Positions 1 through 9,263 of a DNA stretch of 64,000 nt are shown here, in pieces; position 1 is the first letter of the stretch; each line of letters starts with the position of its first letter. Location of the stretch: NCBI RefSeq assembly GCF_000002425.4, contig NC_037261.1, positions 8,484,701 through 8,548,700 on the forward strand. The letters are read 5' to 3'. A program made the position numbers and the translations under genes. The notes below the pieces were generated by a model, which was not told the origin of the DNA, did no database searches, and worked only from the letters and a program-made list of their open reading frames with translations. The DNA is from Physcomitrium patens (taxonomy: Eukaryota; Streptophyta; Bryopsida; Funariales; Funariaceae).

Positions 1-119
1 TCATTCTATTTTCCTTAGTGTATAGAATAGAAGCTATACTATCAATAGAATTTGAAATCAATTTTTTAAAGATAGTAATAAATGATAGGTTAACAATTTA
101 AGAATCTTTAAAGAATAGA

Positions 120-430
120 TTAGAACAATTGAAGGACCTTGATGAAATTCAAAGGACCAAAGCTCAATATATAGAAAATAAAAAATAAAAAATAAAAAAT
201 ACTTTTGATAAAAAAAAAATGACAAAAAGAAGGACTTACAACTAGGGATGCTAGTGTTATTACAAGATGCAAGGAGAATGGATTTTCCCGGAAAATTTGA
301 TAGTCTCTGATTAGGACCTTATTATATCAAAGAAATAATTGATAACAACTCTTTACAGTTAGAAACATTAAACAATGAACTATTTCCAACAAAAACATCT
401 AAGAATAAATGTAAGGAATATAAAGTATGA
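120..430 (+). mobile_element. Degenerate Ty3/Gypsy integrase C-terminal remnant
   Basis: Read in shifting frames, this stretch resembles the end of a plant Ty3/Gypsy integrase: a leucine/aspartate helix around 130-170, then a block reading QDARR, GKFDSL, GPYYI and EI, then NNSLQLETLN and a lysine-rich tail ending near 428. These match the usual integrase C-terminal order in which the template-product domain precedes the polypurine tract. Several stops and a missing upstream part show it is a dead fragment cut by the window edge. It lies just outside the viral block and in the orientation that puts an LTR immediately downstream. The family assignment is from remembered motif layout, not a search. 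Confidence 0.6.
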
Positions 431-589
431 ACAATACATCTTATAAAAGGAAAAATACTATATTCTTTATTTGCATAAATGAATAAGGGTCTAGCTAAAC
501 AACATAGGCATATTTGAGTTTTATCAAAAAAATAAGGATCTTATTGATCAAAAAGACCCGAATTATTATTTATTCGGTCCTTAGTTCCA

Positions 590-802
590 CTAAAATATTA
601 TTTCTTCTATTTACTAGGTGAAAACTCAGTGAATAAACTATAACTAGTTTTATAGTGAATATTTTGTACTTGTTTCACTTGTTTTTGTGTTGGACTTCTT
701 TTGTTCTTCTTCTTATTACTTCTACTTTATACCACCAATTACAAGCAATTCTTAATTGATGTCATCTTGTAATTTGGATTGAGGAGTGAATTTTATACTC
801 AT
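590..802 (+). repeat. LTR-like fragment, related to inverted sequence near 62.6-62.8 kb
   Basis: The segment follows the integrase remnant and shares clear but diverged identity with the reverse complement of about 62620-62800. Shared landmarks are a tract around CTTGTAATTTG, the CCACCAATTACAAGCAA block, and the AACTAGTTTTATAGT block. It is therefore probably the 3-prime LTR of the element whose integrase end lies at 120-430. The 3-prime limit is approximate; an LTR end near the CATGACACA at about 795-805 would put it directly against the first viral ORF. Confidence 0.5.
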
Positions 803-818
803 GACACAAGGTCTCAAC

Positions 819-1241
819 TTAAATATCTTTCTTACCTCTCTCTTCAAGTTCTATAGTCCATGTAGAACAAGCTTCTACCATCGTGCTGTAGTGCTTGCTC
901 TTATTACAGCTTAGACCAAGATATTGTACAGCATCATCAACATCATCACAGGGAAAACAGAACACTGCTTCCTCAACAATACAAGATTCGTCGGTTGAGA
1001 ATACGACACTAGAGCCATTGGAAGTAATAGTTGTTAACGAAGATATCAGCTTATAGTCTGTAGGTATTGTTGGGAAGAAGTACGCATAGGTACTCTCTTG
1101 TGATGTTTTAAAGGCTACGCACATTCTGTGCACGTCTTCTACAATATACTTTCCATTGTAGGCGTCGAGAAAATGTAACATTGGATCTTTAAATTGACCT
1201 TGGGAAAGCCCAAAAAGCTTTACAAAGATTGATGCCATCAT
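819..1241 (-). CDS. Hypothetical protein at the edge of the viral block
   Basis: This is an open frame of 140 codons starting at a tandem Met-Met on the minus strand. I do not recognise the product. It has no clear signal peptide and is a soluble-looking, mildly acidic protein with a charged C-terminus (ELEERGKK). It is divergent from the primase fragment that begins about 55 bases away on the plus strand, an arrangement repeated elsewhere in the viral block. Base composition resembles the viral genes more than the AT-rich LTR sequence beyond its stop. Its stop codon is only a few bases from the LTR-like fragment, so its C-terminus may have been truncated by that junction. Confidence 0.45.
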   Translation of the reverse strand: MMASIFVKLFGLSQGQFKDPMLHFLDAYNGKYIVEDVHRMCVAFKTSQESTYAYFFPTIPTDYKLISSLTTITSNGSSVVFSTDESCIVEEAVFCFPCDDVDDAVQYLGLSCNKSKHYSTMVEACSTWTIELEERGKKDI

Positions 1242-1295
1242 GCTGGCGCTGCAGTATCATGTACGAATGCAACTGAAAGGATATCACTTCCGCGG

Positions 1296-2057
1296 TTGCT
1301 AGACATTATTGCCTATGCATTGCAACATCAAGCACTTGTCAAGATGAGCAAGATGTATAAAGGAAAGATGTTCTACAACACAATAAAAACAGCTCCGTTA
1401 AGTAATATCTTAACGGACAAGGACAGATGTATAGTTCAACGAGTAGATGATGATGATAGAAGGTACTTTGCTTTTTTTGAAAGCTGAGAATACTTCTTAT
1501 TATGGTACAAGAGACTACTTCCTAGTGAGAGGAAGTTCTCAGAAGTCATAAGAGAAGGTCCTCAAAAGTTCAGACTTGACATAGATTGTCCTGCTGATAA
1601 GTGGAACATAGAAACAAATATCTTTATAGAACACATAACTTCTATTCTAGAGAAAGTATTAAGAGAAAGAATAGATGTTCTTGTGTACCAAAGCATTGAT
1701 AGTAGCAACACGAAAGTATCTTTTCATGTTGTTGTCTCGAACTTGTACTTTGTCTCATCGCAACAGTGTCTAGCAGTTGCTTATGCTGTACGTAGTGCTA
1801 CACACTTTGGTGAATTCATAGATATGGGAGTTTATAAAAGCTTACAATGCTTTAGACTAGAAGGTAGTACCAAACAAAGATCTAACAAATTTAAATACTT
1901 AGTAGGTAAACACGATATATCAAAAGGATTCCTTGATGGGGTTGTAAGCAATACCGTTAGTTGCTTACAATCTAAGATGCGTGAGATTTTTGATAGACCT
2001 AGAGTACTACTCTGTGAGTGTCAAAGTCAAGCTCATGAGCTAAGTAACAAGTCCTAG
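1296..2057 (+). pseudogene. Archaeo-eukaryotic primase (NCLDV primase) fragment
   Basis: One reading frame, interrupted by TGA at 1485-1487, encodes features of the AEP primase superfamily. A RLDID segment near 1569 would carry the metal-binding acidic pair. An SFHVVV segment near 1720 matches the conserved strand-His motif, and a segment with IDMGVYKS, CFRLEGSTK near 1830-1880 matches the third motif. NCLDV primases prime viral DNA replication and are usually fused to, or paired with, a D5-type helicase. No helicase is seen here. Around 2045 the frame appears to shift: another frame stays open for some 50 codons into the next gene's leader. No ATG start is visible, and the upstream frame is open to about 1242, so the true start is lost or mutated. 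A one-base change (CGA to TGA) would explain the stop. Confidence 0.65.
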
Positions 2058-2203
2058 ACAAGCAAAATCTACTACGTATCATTCTTTACCTGATACAAAA
2101 TTATTGATAGAAAAATACGTTTTTTATCTACGATTACACGCTAATCAAACTACACTTATTGTGCCTATATCTTTTCCTTGTTTATCAACATAGACCTATT
2201 GTC

Positions 2204-3559
2204 ATGGCCAGTACGAGCATCCTTCAGCCCTGCTCTACTTTCGAACAAATCAGAAAGGCTAAGGAAGATAATAAAGGCATTATCGTCATCGTTGGACACG
2301 ATGGCTACAAGTCTGTTATTGCTAATCGTCTGAGGGATACCCTAGGTGCTACAAGAGATTATTCTGTTGTAGATACCGAATATCTTTCCTTGTTAGAAAC
2401 AGGATTGCCTGAGCTCAGGAGGTGGGCGTCGGCAAATTCACTGAGAAGACTCGACGGATACAAAGTCAAGGTCGTGTGGGCTCTAGGTGGAAATATTGTT
2501 ACAAGCAGACAACTAGTGACAATGTATACAGTGTTTGGAGATTATAGACAACAAATTATTGTCGTCATTGAAAGTGCTACAATTACGCACCCTGATCTAC
2601 AAAATTGCTTTGGCAGGAAGATTCGAGGAATTACTCCATCAGATAGTGTACTATCTGTTCTTTCTGCAGTAGATGGGGCAGGAACGTTTTTGATAAGTAC
2701 AAAAATAGACGTAGATACGAATGGAAGGGTGCTGCAACCGTTCAATGTTTGGTCTGGTGAAAGAGTGATGTTGTTTGGGAGAACAGGAGCTGGTAAGTCA
2801 AGCGTTGCGCACATGCTGACCAAAGGAAGCCTTGATATTCCTTCGGAGGAGTTCAAGCATGGAGCAAGTGCAAAGGGTGTGACTGTAGGTGTTCGACGAG
2901 GCCAAGGTAGAGGTTGGTTTGTCACTGATACTCCCGGTTTCGGAGAAGCTCGAGGTAGAACAATACCTACTGACGAAGCAGTTGAAAAATTAAAAACGTT
3001 TGTGTCAAAGGTTGGTGGAATACACTCGTATTACATCTACGTACTTCAACATACTAGACTGGATCGCTATGATGAATCCGTTTGGGCTCTTTTCAGACGT
3101 GTCTTCTCGCATGCAAAAGAAAATTTCTGTATTGTTGTTACTGGTCAGAAAAATAACTTTGCGCAGGAAGACATAGACCATTTGGCCAAGGGATTTGAAG
3201 GATGCAAAAAATTCATCTATGTAAATTTTGAATCACCCTCTGATGACCAAGATAAGTCTGAGAATCTGGTTGCACTGCGCAAAAAGAAGGCAAACAAATC
3301 ACTAGAGAGATTAGAAGAAGAGCTTGCTAACATGAGAGTCACAGATGGGCGATGTCACATAAATAACCTGTCACATGATAGGCTTAGTTATATAAAAGAC
3401 ACAAGTACTGCAAGAGTTGGTGCTTGGATACAAACAGAGATCTCAGAATGGTTGATAGATATCTTTCAGAGATACGTTGAACGGCCTACGAGATATGTTA
3501 CATCGAAAGCAAGAGGAAGAGATAAGATGGACGAGGACTTCGTTCTACTTTTGCAATAA
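2204..3559 (+). CDS. AIG1/IMAP-like GTPase with unusual N-terminal domain
   Basis: The ORF is intact, with 451 codons from the first ATG; an upstream GTG at 2159 is less likely. Its C-terminal half is a P-loop GTPase of the AIG1 (GIMAP) kind. G1 is GRTGAGKSS at about residues 191-199, G3 is DTPGFGE at about 242-248, and a VVTGQKN segment sits where AIG1 proteins have G4. AIG1 GTPases bind GTP and typically assemble on membranes or take part in defence signalling; no such role is shown here. The first 180 or so residues form a separate alpha/beta-looking region that I do not recognise. It contains IIVIVGHDG and IIVVIESATITHP strand-like segments. The C-terminus is basic. It converges on a second AIG1-like gene across a palindromic terminator. 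Lack of introns and location argue for viral rather than host origin. Confidence 0.6.
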   Translation: MASTSILQPCSTFEQIRKAKEDNKGIIVIVGHDGYKSVIANRLRDTLGATRDYSVVDTEYLSLLETGLPELRRWASANSLRRLDGYKVKVVWALGGNIVTSRQLVTMYTVFGDYRQQIIVVIESATITHPDLQNCFGRKIRGITPSDSVLSVLSAVDGAGTFLISTKIDVDTNGRVLQPFNVWSGERVMLFGRTGAGKSSVAHMLTKGSLDIPSEEFKHGASAKGVTVGVRRGQGRGWFVTDTPGFGEARGRTIPTDEAVEKLKTFVSKVGGIHSYYIYVLQHTRLDRYDESVWALFRRVFSHAKENFCIVVTGQKNNFAQEDIDHLAKGFEGCKKFIYVNFESPSDDQDKSENLVALRKKKANKSLERLEEELANMRVTDGRCHINNLSHDRLSYIKDTSTARVGAWIQTEISEWLIDIFQRYVERPTRYVTSKARGRDKMDEDFVLLLQ

Positions 3560-3611
3560 AAAAAAAGAACACAAACATAGTCACAGAAGCTTGTGTTCTT
3601 TTTTTTTTATT
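3555..3611. terminator. Palindromic A-run/T-run bidirectional terminator
   Basis: A near-perfect stem of about 20 bp (AATA, nine A, GAACACAA pairing with TTGTGTTC, ten T, ATT) surrounds a 16-base loop. It begins within the stop region of the plus-strand GTPase and ends just before the minus-strand ORF end at 3619. Either strand therefore finishes in a run of nine or ten T. African swine fever virus transcripts end at runs of seven or more T, which is the closest precedent. Confidence 0.7.
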
Positions 3612-3618
3612 GTTACTA

Positions 3619-3753
3619 CTATCCGACTTTTGTGAACATACGCAAAAACAGCCTTAGTGTGTTTGCATAGTTCCGGAGTCCTGGAACGTCAGAAGCAGCT
3701 TCTAGCAGCTCTTGCACTGCATCTCCAATACGCGCAAGTATCCTTCGAGCCAT
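3619..3753 (-). other. 44-codon in-frame extension of the downstream GTPase, or small ORF
   Basis: This frame starts with ATG directly after the TAG (3754-3756) that ends the GTPase frame, in the same register, and runs to its own TAG at 3619-3621. The peptide is amphipathic, with leucine- and arginine-rich helices (MARRILARIGDAV, LLEAAS, LRLFLRMF). The simplest reading is that the GTPase originally continued to 3619 and that a CAG-to-TAG change created the internal stop. A separate small protein is possible but less likely. Confidence 0.45.
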
Positions 3754-4407
3754 CTATCGCAACTGTGACTCGTTCATTTGATTAATAGTAGGACTAGAGT
3801 ATTTATATTCTCGCTCAGCGAACGACCTCTCCAGTTCGATTTCAAGTGTTGCTAGGGACTCATCTCTGATGATCTTGTACTCCTTCTCTGTCTCCTCATC
3901 CTCATCCACTGGCGGGAGACTCGTAATAAAGACTCTGTTCTTACCAAGGTCTCGAATCCACTTAGGCAGACTGCCATCATCCCATTGAGTGTTGAGCCAT
4001 CTTTGATTCTTATGTGTAATAAGTACGATAAACGATTCCTCTGCGCCTTCGAATACGCTTGTAAAGGCTGCCCATATCTTCTCATCCATAATGGTAAATC
4101 TTTCAGCCCCAGATTTAACATATATGATGTGTGAGTAGTTGTTCTTTACATTTTTCAGGAACTCAAGTATCATGTTTTCCACATCTTCAGAGGAAACAGT
4201 ACCAGTTGTGGATTCTCCGAGTCCAATGGTGTCAACTACTTCCCATCCTCTTCCGCTAGCTGTCTGTAATGATGAGGTACATCCTCTGAATCCTGCACTG
4301 ACTCCAAACACCTGATCTCCTTCGTTTCCTGTTACAAGAGCATTAGCAATAGTGGACTTACCGCTACCAGTCTTTCCGAAGAGGATGACTTTTCCTTTGG
4401 ATTTCAT
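3754..4407 (-). CDS. AIG1/IMAP-like GTPase, short form
   Basis: From the ATG at 4407 the protein has 217 residues; an alternative start at 4440 would add 11. Motifs are G1 GKTGSGKST at residues 11-19, G3 DTIG at 59-62 (the DxxG pattern kept, the usual proline replaced), and LITHKN in the G4 position. The spacing, with a W-E-V-V-D-T strand before G3, matches the neighbouring 451-residue GTPase, so the two are probably paralogues. The shorter protein lacks the extra N-terminal domain. The in-frame TAG at 3754-3756 may have removed a 44-residue C-terminal helix. It is convergent with the first GTPase and in tandem with the ORF at 4653-5390. The function in the virus is unknown; membrane or host-defence interference would be speculation. 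Confidence 0.6.
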   Translation of the reverse strand: MKSKGKVILFGKTGSGKSTIANALVTGNEGDQVFGVSAGFRGCTSSLQTASGRGWEVVDTIGLGESTTGTVSSEDVENMILEFLKNVKNNYSHIIYVKSGAERFTIMDEKIWAAFTSVFEGAEESFIVLITHKNQRWLNTQWDDGSLPKWIRDLGKNRVFITSLPPVDEDEETEKEYKIIRDESLATLEIELERSFAEREYKYSSPTINQMNESQLR

Positions 4408-4637
4408 TGTTGCAGAGTGGTATTCAACGCATATGCACAAGTAGTTGATAAGTTTATAAGTATGTTCTGTAGCTGTGAGAAGGTATTGCTAAAAAAAATC
4501 AGAAAAGGAGCGTATATTTTTTTTTTCTTATCGTGTAGCCGTCATATGCTTTGTACACTATAAGAAACAGTATGTACTAGTTATGTGATGAGCACTACAG
4601 TTGTTGACCGTAAGAATTTGCACCTATAGTAATGCTT

Positions 4638-4655
4638 AAAAAAAATGTTTTTTTA
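4638..4655 (-). terminator. A8-TG-T7 terminator overlapping a stop codon
   Basis: Eight A, TG, then seven T and A lie at the 3-prime end of the minus-strand ORF that ends at 4653. Read on the minus strand, the TAA stop is embedded in the first run and the transcript would end in eight T. This has the same form as the palindromes at 19622 and 21512. Confidence 0.5.
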
Positions 4656-5390
4656 TATGTTCTCTTTCTCATCCTTTATCTTCAACAAACTCATATCCAA
4701 CGATGGAGTAGCTCTGTCTACTAACTCCACCACAGCTTCTGAGAGTTTACACTGTAGTGAAGCTCTACTACCAGACCAGAAGTACAACGAATCAAATAGC
4801 AAAGCAGGATACACTCGACAATGAGTTCCTTCTAGGGACTTAGAATCCACCTTGTTCTGTTTTGTGTCATAGAAGGTAGTCCATACTTTTGAATCTTTGT
4901 TACTTACAATAAGCTTTGCATACATTTGCATTGTTGTGATACCATCCTTTGTAAATTCCTTTAATGGATGTTTGAACATATCATCTATTGTATCCTTTGA
5001 CACTTTGATACCAACATCCTTGGGATGCTTCATGATATATTCTTTACAGCGATCGTATATTGCATGCACATTAGCACAAAATGCATTTTCATTGGTATCT
5101 TTACCATCTTCTACACCTATGCTAATACACATACTCTTGCTTCCTTTATTGCTAGATCCTGAAAAAGAATCATCTTGTATTCCAAATGAATAGAACATAC
5201 ACCCTTTTGGTGCTAGTATCAAGGGATACTCTATTCCATTTTCTGCTTTGTATGAGATACCAACTCTTTTTCCAGCAGATGGAATTGCGGACTTTCCTTT
5301 TGACCCAGAAGATTGGAATGCATCTGTCACAGGTGTGAACATTATATTCAAAGGGTTCAAATCATATATAACTCTTTTTTTAGAGGCCAT
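4653..5390 (-). CDS. Hypothetical viral protein, possibly ssDNA-binding-like
   Basis: The ORF is intact at 245 codons, starting at an ATG 46 bases from the helicase end. No enzymatic motif is evident. The layout resembles NCLDV proteins of unknown function suspected to bind single-stranded DNA: a basic N-terminus, a central block with PLILAPKGC and YSFGI, and a C-terminal block containing CRVYPALLFDSLYFWSG. It ends in a short acidic-basic tail (KIKDEKENI), as replication ssDNA-binding proteins often do. This is a weak resemblance and not an identification. The serine/glycine/lysine-rich segment near residues 25-45 looks disordered. The gene follows the helicase in tandem on the minus strand. 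Confidence 0.4.
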   Translation of the reverse strand: MASKKRVIYDLNPLNIMFTPVTDAFQSSGSKGKSAIPSAGKRVGISYKAENGIEYPLILAPKGCMFYSFGIQDDSFSGSSNKGSKSMCISIGVEDGKDTNENAFCANVHAIYDRCKEYIMKHPKDVGIKVSKDTIDDMFKHPLKEFTKDGITTMQMYAKLIVSNKDSKVWTTFYDTKQNKVDSKSLEGTHCRVYPALLFDSLYFWSGSRASLQCKLSEAVVELVDRATPSLDMSLLKIKDEKENI

Positions 5391-5435
5391 GACTGGTTGA
5401 TGTTATTAATGTACACTACAAGGTCGTATTATTTA

Positions 5436-7873
5436 TTAGTTGATTATATACATATCATTCTCTGTTAAGATTTTAATCATGATATCTGCAAGCTCCTTTT
5501 TGGTTCTTATGATTATCCATCCATATAATTTCTGCTTTACGTTGTAAGGAAGTAATAGCAGACTATCATACTTTGAATCTATAAATGCTTTTGTGGTATG
5601 CATCTTTTTGGTACTTATAAGATTTTCTTGATCTGAGAAATTATAGAACATAGGTCCTATGATATCCATAATACTTTCTTGTTTAGTCTTGTATGTAAGC
5701 AAGTACAGTAATATGTCCATCATCATAGATCCGCTATGTGAGTCTATGCATCTACCTCTATTGATACTTCTTAAATCCTTAAGCGATCTTTCTTTATTCT
5801 CAGATAAAGAGTTACGTATTCTAAACCTATTATCTCCATTAGAGAATATGGCATATATCTTATGCTTTGTTTCCATTATCTCTCTAGAGCGCTTTGACTT
5901 TGATATTATCTTCTGTATTATATCAAGCTCATCTTCTGCGCTTACTGTTGTCCAAGTACCATCTAACACCCTCGTTTTCGTGCATGCTTTAAAGGATTCT
6001 GAAGATAGAGAGTATGAGTAATTATCTTCCGCAATTCTATACGACAGTATGTGATAGTACTTGTTATTGATACAATCAAAGGAATTCTCAAAGAACAAAC
6101 TAGCATTCCTATTACCACTTAGTATTACTGACTCAAGTAAATGCACCTTCTATGACATTGTCATTGATGACACAACATATATAAGATCTCTCTTGTCTTC
6201 ATATATTACTTTCATAAAGTAATTAACACTTACATTAACATGTTGTTTGAAACTTGATAGATGTGTATTCCTATTCGAAGCAGTAATAGAATCTATGTAT
6301 ACCATACCTTTTATCTCTTTAATTCTTGTTCCATTGTTGAGACTAATACCTTTTCCAATTAAAGCCTTTAAAACACTTTTTTTGGTGCTTAATAATGTAC
6401 TTATAGCACCTATCAAGAGAGCTTCTGTTGATCTAGTGACGATCTCTCGTACAGAAGCTTCTATATCATTACAGTACCATAAGAGATATGTTGATATATC
6501 ATCACCAAATCCACTTCTTACTGTTGTAGTATCAACATTTAAATAATAATCAATGCAGCAACTTCTTATAACGTTCTCTACATCTTCTATACGCTTTGAC
6601 TTCTCTTCTGAGATTAAGTATTTATACATGTCTATGCTTACAGATGGTACGTACTTGTTGCTCTTACCTGCAAGAGCTACGTATCTTTAAACATGTATTG
6701 ACCTTTCTTCAGCCTTCAAAAGGTCATGTGATCGACTCCTTACTGCTCTTCCAATCGCTCGTACTATTGTTGACTTATTCCAATGAGGAGTAACAATATG
6801 CACTTGTCTTACATTGGTCAAGCTTACACTCTCTCCACTGATTCTGCTACCAAGTAATATCTTGACATATTCTCCATACTTGTTCTTTGGGGATCTAAAT
6901 CCATCTAGTCTCTTTTCTGGGTTGGAGCAAGCAACTGTATCTCCTGAATACAACGTGTATCGCAAACCCTTCTCGATCTCATCTATATTTTCACCATCGT
7001 ATAGTTGGTATCCAAAGAGTTCGAATATACAACTCATCATGATCAATCCAGTTCCTTTAACTTCCTCACAAAATACAAATGCTAGCATGTCTTTGTTGCT
7101 TTCTATTATGTCTAGCATTTTTGAGTACTTGCAAGAGTACAAGTGCAAGTTGTCTCTTCTTAGTCGCTGTATAACTTCCTCATTGAGTGTATACTTTATC
7201 TTATTATCTTGTTTGATTCTTACAATCTTTGTAAATGCCTCAGCACCATACGTTCCATCCCAGAAGGTCATTAAAGAGCAGTATATGGAGTTTCTGTACA
7301 CATTGTCATCGAGATTATTAGTATCTATTTTCTTATATGCTTCAAGCTGATACCCATCCATGTAAGATGGAACGACCTTGACTGAACAACCTTCTAGAGT
7401 TACTCCTTCTTCTATTACTTTTGCCATGTGTTAGTTGCTGTTGAGATATGATATTCTACCCATTATGCTCCTTCTAAAGTCATCTTCAGTAGGAAAGAAT
7501 GACGTATCAAATTGATGATCAACATCAAGTATTAAATTAAGAATAGATAAGATCTCTTCAGCTTTGTCTATCATAGGAGTTACACTTAAAAGAAGTATCT
7601 TATAGTTCCTAGCAAGGTGAGATAATCTCCACATTTGACCGTATACAGTCTCCGCATCAAGGTCTGACATAGAATGTTTCAAATTATAAATTTCATCCAT
7701 TATCATTACCCTGTTACTGAAGCTTGACATTACTTGATTATCATCTAATCTCTTTAGCTTATTTGCAAAGGAGATATACTTTTTTATTTCATAGTCTTTT
7801 ACTTCTCCACCTGGCCACTTACGAATCTGATCCTTAAAGTTATCAGCAGATGCCCTACCTCTTACGAGTACGA
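5436..7873 (-). pseudogene. D6/D11-type SF2 helicase, major C-terminal part (split by retrotransposon)
   Basis: This carries most of a superfamily 2 helicase whose N-terminus lies across the retrotransposon at 16512-16771. A MDEIYNL segment near 7680 is the Walker B box, followed by LLLSVTPM (motif III-like), and a later V-R-A-I-G-R-A-V-R-S-R-S-H segment near 6730-6770 is motif VI. NCLDV proteins of this family include the vaccinia D6 subunit of the early transcription factor and D11 (NPH-I). The combined length, near 900 residues, fits a D6-like protein better. The frame is continuous except for TAA at 7431-7433, TAA at 6687-6689 and TAG at 6150-6152. The first and last could each arise from one C-to-T change in CAA or CAG. 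The real stop is TAA at 5436. D6 versus D11 is not settled. Confidence 0.75.
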
Positions 7874-9201
7874 TGTCGTATTACGTGCTTTCCTGCTCGA
7901 GAACGCGTCGGGCGTCTGGCTATAGAAGGTAGTATGGAGATTCATCGATAGTCAAGCAGTCTATCAGTTTTTGACTGCTGGAATATAAACAACTGCAACA
8001 ATGTACCGTAAATCTATACGGATGCTCTTCGACTGCTTGTCGAAGTCTTTTTTTTTTTGCCCCAGCCGGTAGGTCTCTAGACGTTACAAAGAACCCCGAA
8101 CAATCCAAACTGTTAATCTTCAATACCCCTTTGTACTTACGATCTTGTATCCACTGACTGTCCTGTTAGATTAACCTAATAAATTTCATTCACTCCGCAT
8201 ACTCAATCCTATAGACACCCTTTTAATCTTTCAATCACAGACATAACTCGATTTTACAAAACAGTCAAGAGTATTCAAACCCACTTCATTTAAAATCCCA
8301 ATTCACCATTATAACACTGACTTCAGCAGCGATTGCCTCAGTCTTCCCAAAACTCTACGAAGAAGAAAAATCCAAATTCTATGTCTTTCTTTCTCCGACC
8401 CGAAGCATGAAGCTCCTCTCTCTAATTCCCTTGATCTTCCAAAACCTCCTATGAAAAATCGAACTAGTAACCTTGCAAAAGCTTGAAAACTAGCTCCCCC
8501 CCGATTCCCCGAAAAAAAAAAACCTCTCCCCTCAAAACTATATCCCCCCTAACCTTATCCTCTGAATTTCTTCAATCTTCCGTCTTAGATCCGGAATTGG
8601 CTCCTGCCGTCAGAGCTTAGATCCGAAATTGGCTCACGTCATCAAGGCCTTCTCCTCCGTTTTTACCTTTAAGAGATCCATTTACCGTAAACAACGTTAT
8701 CTGAAACAGGACAGCCCGAAACAGAATCGAACCCCGTAATTGGGACCACATTGAGTCGCCCGACCAATTCAGGTCCTATATTGGGAAAGATGCCCGTAGT
8801 AACCTGGATGCTGGCGTAATTGGGTCAAATTGGTCTTCGCGTCAGACTGGCTGAGGCCCATAGTAAGACCTGGATTTCTCGTAATTAGACTGCATTGGGT
8901 TGACCGGCCAATTCAGGTCTCATATTGGATAAGAGGACCCGGATTGGATTATCAAAATTGGATCCAATTGGCTCCTCGAACCCGTCGTGTGAATTGGTCT
9001 TTCTCTTACTGCTGACTCCCATTATTGGAATCGAACGGAGCATTTCAGTATGCCCCGGCTGACTGTAACGGAGTGACTGAACCTGACCACTCAGTATTTG
9101 TACTGGAGTTGGTCGATGCTCCCAATATTCGAGGTAACTGAATATTGATAAAATTCCCCTTTCTTTTTATTTTCACGGTATACTCGTGTTACAACACGAC
9201 A
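7874..9201 (-). repeat. 3-prime LTR (relative to element direction)
   Basis: This is a 1328 bp LTR starting TGTCGT and ending ACGACA. It contains a T11 run near 8047-8057 and a repeated AATTGG motif between about 8590 and 9000. The copy at 15185-16511 matches except for about ten substitutions and one T. The short ORF at 8830-9015 is identical in both LTRs only because of the repeat. Confidence 0.93.
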
Positions 9202-9263
9202 TCCACCCCCTTTGAACCTGTGCATCCTCCGGTATGCACCAATTTATCCAATTGCTGTTTGAT

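Noticed and set aside
2542-2925. 127-codon minus-strand frame opposite the large GTPase
   Set aside because: It is the antisense shadow of an intact, motif-bearing gene. The same applies to the antisense frames inside RPB1, RPB2, TFIIS, the capping gene and gag.
2204-4407. GTPases as host plant AIG1 genes
   Set aside because: No introns are seen, and they lie within the viral array with the viral type of terminator. Not excluded until a tree is made, so kept only as a check.
8830-9015. 61-codon ORF also found unchanged at 16140-16325
   Set aside because: Its conservation is only because both copies lie in the LTRs. It has no domain and no start context.
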